A DNA stretch of 64,000 bases from Chryseobacterium paridis (lineage in GTDB: Bacteria; Bacteroidota; Bacteroidia; Flavobacteriales; Weeksellaceae): NCBI RefSeq assembly GCF_016595215.1, contig NZ_JAENHK010000010.1:1163390-1227389 (forward strand), given 5' to 3'. The notes under the pieces were generated by a model, which ran no database searches, was not told where the DNA came from, and was given only the letters and a program-made list of their open reading frames with translations. Position numbers and translations under genes: made by a program. Below, in pieces: positions 59,708 to 64,000 of the stretch; position 1 is the stretch's first letter; each line of letters starts with the position of its first letter.

Positions 59708-61711
59708 TTATTTATTGAAATTCTCAGCAAAAAAGCCTAACATATATTTGTATAATTCCAATCGATTGGATTCCTTTCCAAATCCGTGGCCTTCATCGTA
59801 TTTTACCAGATAAGGAGTTTCAAATCCTTTGGCGCGCATTGCTTTTACAATCTGATCAGACTCATTAATGTTGACTCTTGGATCATTGGCACCTTGTACT
59901 ACAAAAAGAGGTTTTTTGATCTTATCAATCTGAAATACCGGAGATACTTCTTTAGCAATTTCAGCTTCTTTAGGATTATCAAGGTCATACCATATTTGCT
60001 TCGCCATTTCTTTATATGGCTTCCAGTATTCAGGGAATGAATCAAAAAATGTAAAGATGTTGGAAACTCCGACATAATCTACTCCACAAGTATATAATTC
60101 CGGAGTTTTGATCAATCCCATTAATGTCGCATATCCTCCGTGGCTTCCTCCATAGATGGCAATCTTATCTTTATCAATCCATCCCTGAGCAATCGCATAT
60201 TTTACTCCATCTTCAACATCATCCATTGCTTTTCTTCCGATTTGCTTGTATCCTGCCTTTTGGAATTCTTTTCCATAACCGCCTGAAATTCTAAAATTCA
60301 CCTGTAATGTAGCATATCCTCTACTGGCAAATAATTGCGTTTCAGGATTAAAGCCCCAATCATCTCTAATTCCTTGTGGCCCTCCATGAGGATTTACTAC
60401 CAAGGGAACTTTTTTACCTTCCAAAGCAGCTTTTGGCAAAGTGATATAACCATGTATAGTTAAGCCATCTCTGCTTTTGAATTCAATAGGTCTCATCTCA
60501 GCCATATCTTCTTCTTTTAGTTGAGGCATCAGATCATAGAGAAGTTTTGTCTGTTTGGTTTTAGTGTCATATTCGTAATAGGTTCCATATAGCTTATCAC
60601 TTCCAACCACTACCAAAAGCTTGTCATTATTGTCATCTGATGAAACGACACCAAATTCCTTATTTCCAAACTGAGATTTTAGTTGAGCATCAATCTCTTT
60701 ATAGAATTTACTTACCGGAACAGTTTCATTTTTTACACCATTGTAACTGATGTAATCCAGTTCATAGTTTCTGTTTTTTTCGGCAACATGTATGGAGCTT
60801 ACATCATAAATAGGATGAGAATATACATCCTTAATCGCTTCATTCTTCTTTAAGTCATACAACACGATTTTTGCTTTATCACTGTCAAGATTGGTAACAA
60901 CATAAGCCTCATCTTTATTCTTGGAATTATTATTGAACCCGATAATACTAAATGTGTCAGACCAATCTGTGGATTTAAGAAGATTAAATTTTCCTGTCTT
61001 AAGGTCTTTATAATAAGTCTTTGTAGTCAATCCATTTTCAAGAACAATGTATCCTCGCAAATCTCCGTCTTTATCAAAGATATAATCATCAATAGGACTG
61101 TTAACGTCTTTGTTTTCATACAACTGAACCATTTCACCTGTAACAAAGTTGATCTTGTAGGGTTCAAAGATCTGCTTGTTATTCTTATTCATTGTAACCA
61201 CAACAAAATCTGTATCCTTTATCAATTTTACAGAACTCAGCGTTACACCATCAAATGGACTAAGATCTTTAAGGTTGCTTCCATCCACATCCGCAGCATA
61301 CAAATGAAGATTTTCATTTCCACCTTTATCTTGAGTGAAAAACAGACGCTTTTTGTTCAGCCATCCGTAACTTTTGATAAGATCTTCTTTCTCTTCGATT
61401 GCCCTGGTAACTTTTCCTGTTTTTAAATCCTTTACATAGACATGATTCTTCTTGTCTTTGTCCTTTTCTTTATAGGAAAGAAAACTTCCATCCGGAGAAA
61501 TTTTAAATTGTGAAGCTTTTGGTCTTGCAAAATAGTCTTCCACTTTGTATTTAAAATGACCCTTGTCATAAGAAATTAGTTTTTCCAAACTGGCTTTGGT
61601 AGATGGTAGGGAAACATCACCTGGTAACTTTTTAGTCGTGTTTTGTGCATTCATCATAATAGTAGACACTGCAACCTGAATGGTTACTATAATTTTAGTT
61701 TTTATATTCAT
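59708..61711 (-). CDS. S9-family prolyl oligopeptidase-type serine peptidase
   Basis: A 667-residue protein with a signal peptide (KIIVTIQVAVSTIMMNAQ) starting at 61711; the longer frame to 61759 adds an unlikely tail before it. The first 400 residues form propeller-like repeats (FKISPDGSFLSYKEK, SYGWLNKKRLFFTQD). The C-terminal alpha/beta hydrolase has the nucleophile elbow YGGSHGGYATL, the Asp in VVQGANDPRVN and the His in DEGHGF. It should cleave short peptides in the periplasm, often after Pro or dipeptide ends. It stands alone with its own terminator. Confidence 0.88.
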   Translation of the reverse strand: MNIKTKIIVTIQVAVSTIMMNAQNTTKKLPGDVSLPSTKASLEKLISYDKGHFKYKVEDYFARPKASQFKISPDGSFLSYKEKDKDKKNHVYVKDLKTGKVTRAIEEKEDLIKSYGWLNKKRLFFTQDKGGNENLHLYAADVDGSNLKDLSPFDGVTLSSVKLIKDTDFVVVTMNKNNKQIFEPYKINFVTGEMVQLYENKDVNSPIDDYIFDKDGDLRGYIVLENGLTTKTYYKDLKTGKFNLLKSTDWSDTFSIIGFNNNSKNKDEAYVVTNLDSDKAKIVLYDLKKNEAIKDVYSHPIYDVSSIHVAEKNRNYELDYISYNGVKNETVPVSKFYKEIDAQLKSQFGNKEFGVVSSDDNNDKLLVVVGSDKLYGTYYEYDTKTKQTKLLYDLMPQLKEEDMAEMRPIEFKSRDGLTIHGYITLPKAALEGKKVPLVVNPHGGPQGIRDDWGFNPETQLFASRGYATLQVNFRISGGYGKEFQKAGYKQIGRKAMDDVEDGVKYAIAQGWIDKDKIAIYGGSHGGYATLMGLIKTPELYTCGVDYVGVSNIFTFFDSFPEYWKPYKEMAKQIWYDLDNPKEAEIAKEVSPVFQIDKIKKPLFVVQGANDPRVNINESDQIVKAMRAKGFETPYLVKYDEGHGFGKESNRLELYKYMLGFFAENFNK

Positions 61712-61821
61712 GACTTGTGGTTTGGTGTGAATTAAAATGACAGCAAAAAGATGCATCACTCAATTAGACGTTTAAACATCAAAAATGTTACATCATTTCT
61801 CTCACAAATGTGAAAAAAAAA

Positions 61822-61853
61822 AAATAATGGAAAGCATATGCTTTCCATTATTT
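61822..61853 (-). terminator. Terminator of the DoxX gene
   Basis: A 32-bp palindrome (16-bp arms with no loop bases beyond the centre) lies 19 bp after the DoxX stop and is followed on the minus strand by an 11-T run. Confidence 0.9.
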
Positions 61854-61871
61854 GGTATAAAAATTATTCTT

Positions 61872-62330
61872 TTAATGTAAATAAATTCCGAAGTACCAGG
61901 TCCATGCAATTAATATAATTTGCATTGGAAGTCTTTCCTTGTATAGATAAGTCATCCCTGGTCCGGTATAATCACCTTTGAAAAGGTTAATATTTTTTCT
62001 TGATGAATTGATGTTGGCAATAAAAACCAAAACATAAAAAATAATCAGCAATATTGCAGTAGTTTCCCTCAGAGATGGGATCATCAAACCAATTCCAGCC
62101 GCAATTTCGATTATGCCCGTTGCATATACCCAAAACATTTTAGCAGGTATAAAATCAGGGATCATCATAGCCATCCCCTTTTGAAATTTAAAGTGAGCAA
62201 AACCTGTAAATACAATAAATACAGCCATGCCCAGATTTCCTGAAAATAATAAATTCCAGCCTCCCTGAAACAGTTTTGTCCCCAGCAAAGCCAGAATAAA
62301 AGTAGCAAAAAGAATGATCAGTAATTTCAT
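61872..62330 (-). CDS. DoxX-family membrane protein
   Basis: A 152-residue protein with four hydrophobic helices and the DoxX pattern: GWNLLFSGNLGMAVFIVFTGFAHF, PAKMFWVYATGIIEIAAGIGLM and the last TM before ILIAWTWYFGIYLH. DoxX proteins are small quinone-associated or redox membrane subunits, function not settled. The gene overlaps the preceding SRPBCC gene by 4 bp, so the two are translationally coupled. Confidence 0.8.
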   Translation of the reverse strand: MKLLIILFATFILALLGTKLFQGGWNLLFSGNLGMAVFIVFTGFAHFKFQKGMAMMIPDFIPAKMFWVYATGIIEIAAGIGLMIPSLRETTAILLIIFYVLVFIANINSSRKNINLFKGDYTGPGMTYLYKERLPMQIILIAWTWYFGIYLH

Positions 62331-62767
62331 ATGCCTTCTGCTCGTTTCTTTACCAATTCAAGGCCTTTTATAAAGCCCGTATCCATATGTTCTTTCCAAT
62401 CTTTTTCTACCTGGACTTCTACATGAAGCTTTGTCTTTCCATCAAAATCAATCAGAAAATATTTTTCAAATGATCCGCTCCACTCAGATACTTCTTTACT
62501 TTCGGTATCCTCAACGCCATCTTTTATCATCCCTAAATGTTTAAACACAACTTGATTAGGCTCATCTAAACTATCAATGGTTGAAACCATCCCCTCATCA
62601 CTGTTGCCTAAAAAATAAGTTTTCCCTCCTACTTTCCAATCCGTTTTCATCACCGAGCCCGAACCAAAAAATTGAGTCCATTCACTATAGGATTCGGGTT
62701 TCCAGAGTACATCCCATACTTTCTGTAAAGGAGCATCTATTATTGTTTCGTATGATAATGTTTCCAT
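62327..62767 (-). CDS. SRPBCC-superfamily (AHSA1/START-like) protein
   Basis: A 146-residue protein opening METLSYETIIDAPLQKVWDVLW, the usual first strand and helix of START-like ligand-binding proteins, with WTQFFGSGSVMKTDWKVGG and the closing helix HMDTGFIKGLELVKKR. These domains enclose a hydrophobic cavity for lipid-like or aromatic ligands, or activate Hsp90 in AHSA1. It is coupled to the DoxX gene by a 4-bp overlap; a second SRPBCC gene lies 132 bp upstream. Confidence 0.85.
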   Translation of the reverse strand: METLSYETIIDAPLQKVWDVLWKPESYSEWTQFFGSGSVMKTDWKVGGKTYFLGNSDEGMVSTIDSLDEPNQVVFKHLGMIKDGVEDTESKEVSEWSGSFEKYFLIDFDGKTKLHVEVQVEKDWKEHMDTGFIKGLELVKKRAEGI

Positions 62768-62899
62768 ATTTGTAATATTGTGATTATTGTGTATTAAAAG
62801 TAATTAAAATAAATCATTACGATCCTTTCAACTCAACAGAAATGATAAGCTAAGCATTTCTTTTAAGCTTAAAATCTAAGTTATTTAATAACGGATCAG

Positions 62900-63328
62900 C
62901 TACAGCTGATTTTGAGACAGATTCTTTATAATCTCCAGTGCCTTAGGAAACTTTTCCTCAAAAAAGCTCGCAAACTCAGAAGGAGTCTGAATTTCACTTT
63001 TCAGAATTGTTCCTGTCTCTGTTTCTTCTAAAAAATAAGATTCTGTTGCCTCTCCCCAATCCTGAGGGGTTTCAACCCCACCTATAATCTCACCCAGGTG
63101 TAGAAATTTAATTTCTTTATTGGGTATATTTTTTTCAACACGGCTGTACATACCATTGTTGTTAGGGTCAAGAAACTTTACAATACTTCCCTCTTCCAGG
63201 TTCCCCTGATAAAAAGAACCTTCCATAAAAGCTGCTGTCCATTGTCTGTAAGTCATTTCACCCCAAAGTACTGTCCAAACTTTTTCTGGTGCAGCATTGA
63301 TTTTTACTTCGTACGATAATTTTTCCAT
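62900..63328 (-). CDS. SRPBCC-superfamily protein
   Basis: A 142-residue START-like protein: MEKLSYEVKINAAPEKVWTVLW start, WTAAFMEGSFYQGNLEEGS, IIGGVETPQDWGEATESYFLEE and a terminal helix. It is a close relative of the neighbouring SRPBCC protein at 62327 (both contain the WTxxFxxGS pattern), so a tandem duplication is likely. It lies 50 bp downstream of the SDR gene and may be co-transcribed with it. Ligand unknown. Confidence 0.85.
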   Translation of the reverse strand: MEKLSYEVKINAAPEKVWTVLWGEMTYRQWTAAFMEGSFYQGNLEEGSIVKFLDPNNNGMYSRVEKNIPNKEIKFLHLGEIIGGVETPQDWGEATESYFLEETETGTILKSEIQTPSEFASFFEEKFPKALEIIKNLSQNQL

Positions 63329-63378
63329 ATTATATTTAATTCAATTGATGTAAAATTTCATCATTCCATTATGTAGGT

Positions 63379-64000
63379 CTATCCTCCAACAAAGTCACCT
63401 CCATTAATATGAATGATTTCTCCTGTAATAAAACTAGCATCTTCCGATGCTAAAAAAACAAATGCAGGCGCTACTTCAGAAGGCTGCCCAGCTCTTTTTA
63501 AAGGATTATCTTTTCCAAATGTCGAAAGATCATCAAATGTTTCCTTCACTAATGGAGTCCAGATAGGTCCGGGAGCTACTCCATTTACCAAAATATTTTT
63601 GTCTGCGAGATTAACTGCCAATGATCGGATAAATGTAGCTATAGCTCCTTTAGTTGATGAATAATCTATGAGATGGTCGCTTCCACGATAGGCTGTAACA
63701 GAAGTGGTGCAAATAATTCTGGATCCTTTTTGCATTAATGTTAAAAAATCTCTGGTAAATGCAATCATGGAAATAATATTGACATTAAAAGTTTCCAGTA
63801 TCTGTGCATCAGGAATTTTCTCGATATCATTTTTGGGAAACTGTATTCCTGCATTATTGACAAGAATATCGATTGTTTTCCATTCTTTTTTTATGCTGTC
63901 CAAACACTTTTTTCTAAAAGCTTTTTTAGAAACATCTCCTTTAGTCAAAATACATTTCTGGCCTTCCTTCTCTACCAGTTTCCGGGTCTCCTCAGCATCT
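63379..64000 (-). CDS. Short-chain dehydrogenase/reductase (5' part outside the window)
   Basis: An SDR oxidoreductase whose frame runs off the end at 64000, so the N-terminal NAD(P)-binding TGxxxGIG motif is not visible. What remains has NNAG (ILVNNAGIQFP), the catalytic Ser in CTTSVTAY, YSSTKGAI (Tyr-x3-Lys) and the closing TGEIIHINGG. It is a classical SDR, about 205 residues of which are seen, related to the glucose/ribitol dehydrogenase-like and YhdF-type proteins. A TTG at about 63948 could be misread as its start. Substrate unknown. Confidence 0.85.
   Translation of the reverse strand, partial: DAEETRKLVEKEGQKCILTKGDVSKKAFRKKCLDSIKKEWKTIDILVNNAGIQFPKNDIEKIPDAQILETFNVNIISMIAFTRDFLTLMQKGSRIICTTSVTAYRGSDHLIDYSSTKGAIATFIRSLAVNLADKNILVNGVAPGPIWTPLVKETFDDLSTFGKDNPLKRAGQPSEVAPAFVFLASEDASFITGEIIHINGGDFVGG

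Overview
The window looks like chromosome from a low-GC Gram-negative member of the Flavobacteriia, most like Chryseobacterium (Weeksellaceae). Evidence: strongly AT-rich intergenic DNA, A-rich rather than Shine-Dalgarno leaders, -7 boxes of the Bacteroidetes form TAnnTTTG, three secreted proteins with type IX secretion (T9SS) C-terminal sorting domains, a Bacteroidetes-type VgrG/DUF4280 pair, and TonB-type and DUF3857/transglutaminase proteins typical of this group. This is family-level recognition by eye; no search was run.

Layout. 1-7.6 kb: end of an HD-domain protein, two T9SS cargo proteins, an exported YkgB-type lactonase, a DinB-fold protein, an AraC regulator and an exported M20 amidohydrolase. 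7.8-12.1 kb: a compact type VI secretion tip module on the minus strand, made of a VgrG whose C-terminus carries a metzincin-type zinc protease motif, a lipoprotein, and a DUF4280 PAAR-like protein. 12.6-18.1 kb: an argininosuccinate-lyase-like enzyme with an apparent signal peptide, then the oxidative pentose phosphate operon gnd-zwf-pgl. 18.5-26.3 kb: small hypothetical genes, an ASCH protein, two NTF2-like proteins divergent from an AraC regulator, a gene graveyard (a decayed GH24 lysozyme and a frameshifted membrane protein), a T9SS propeller-like protein, an outer membrane barrel and a tRNA-Arg. 26.3-37.2 kb: a TonB-type barrel next to a large TPR protein, a decayed duplicate of the 5' end of an S15-type hydrolase, the intact hydrolase, an amino acid permease and a DUF962 protein. 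37.3-52 kb: housekeeping and sensory genes (transglutaminase-like protein, SPFH protein, dgt, Fpg/Nei glycosylase, methyltransferase, LytTR two-component pair divergent from a barrel operon, GT32 glycosyltransferase, hexapeptide protein, SMR exporter, MepB, AAA+ ATPase). 52-64 kb: gcvP, a DcaP-like porin, a Cys-rich 50-residue protein, a membrane-anchored J-domain protein, an ECF sigma factor operon, an S9 peptidase, DoxX/SRPBCC genes and a truncated SDR gene.

How genes work together. gnd, zwf and pgl form one transcription unit for glucose-6-phosphate oxidation and NADPH supply. The VgrG-protease, lipoprotein and PAAR-like genes are spaced 11 and 21 bp apart and look like a self-contained cargo, candidate immunity and tip module; no T6SS sheath or baseplate genes are present here. 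The LytS-like kinase and LytTR regulator overlap by 4 bp. The ECF sigma gene heads an operon with two small proteins, one membrane-bound with a Spy-like LSPEEREK segment.

The most novel-looking points are the VgrG-metzincin tip with its neighbouring MORN-like lipoprotein, the exported ArgH-like lyase, the lysozyme remnant, the duplicated hydrolase 5' end, the Cys-rich small protein whose -7 box nearly touches its ATG, and a set of dispersed intergenic repeats near 49 kb and 59 kb.
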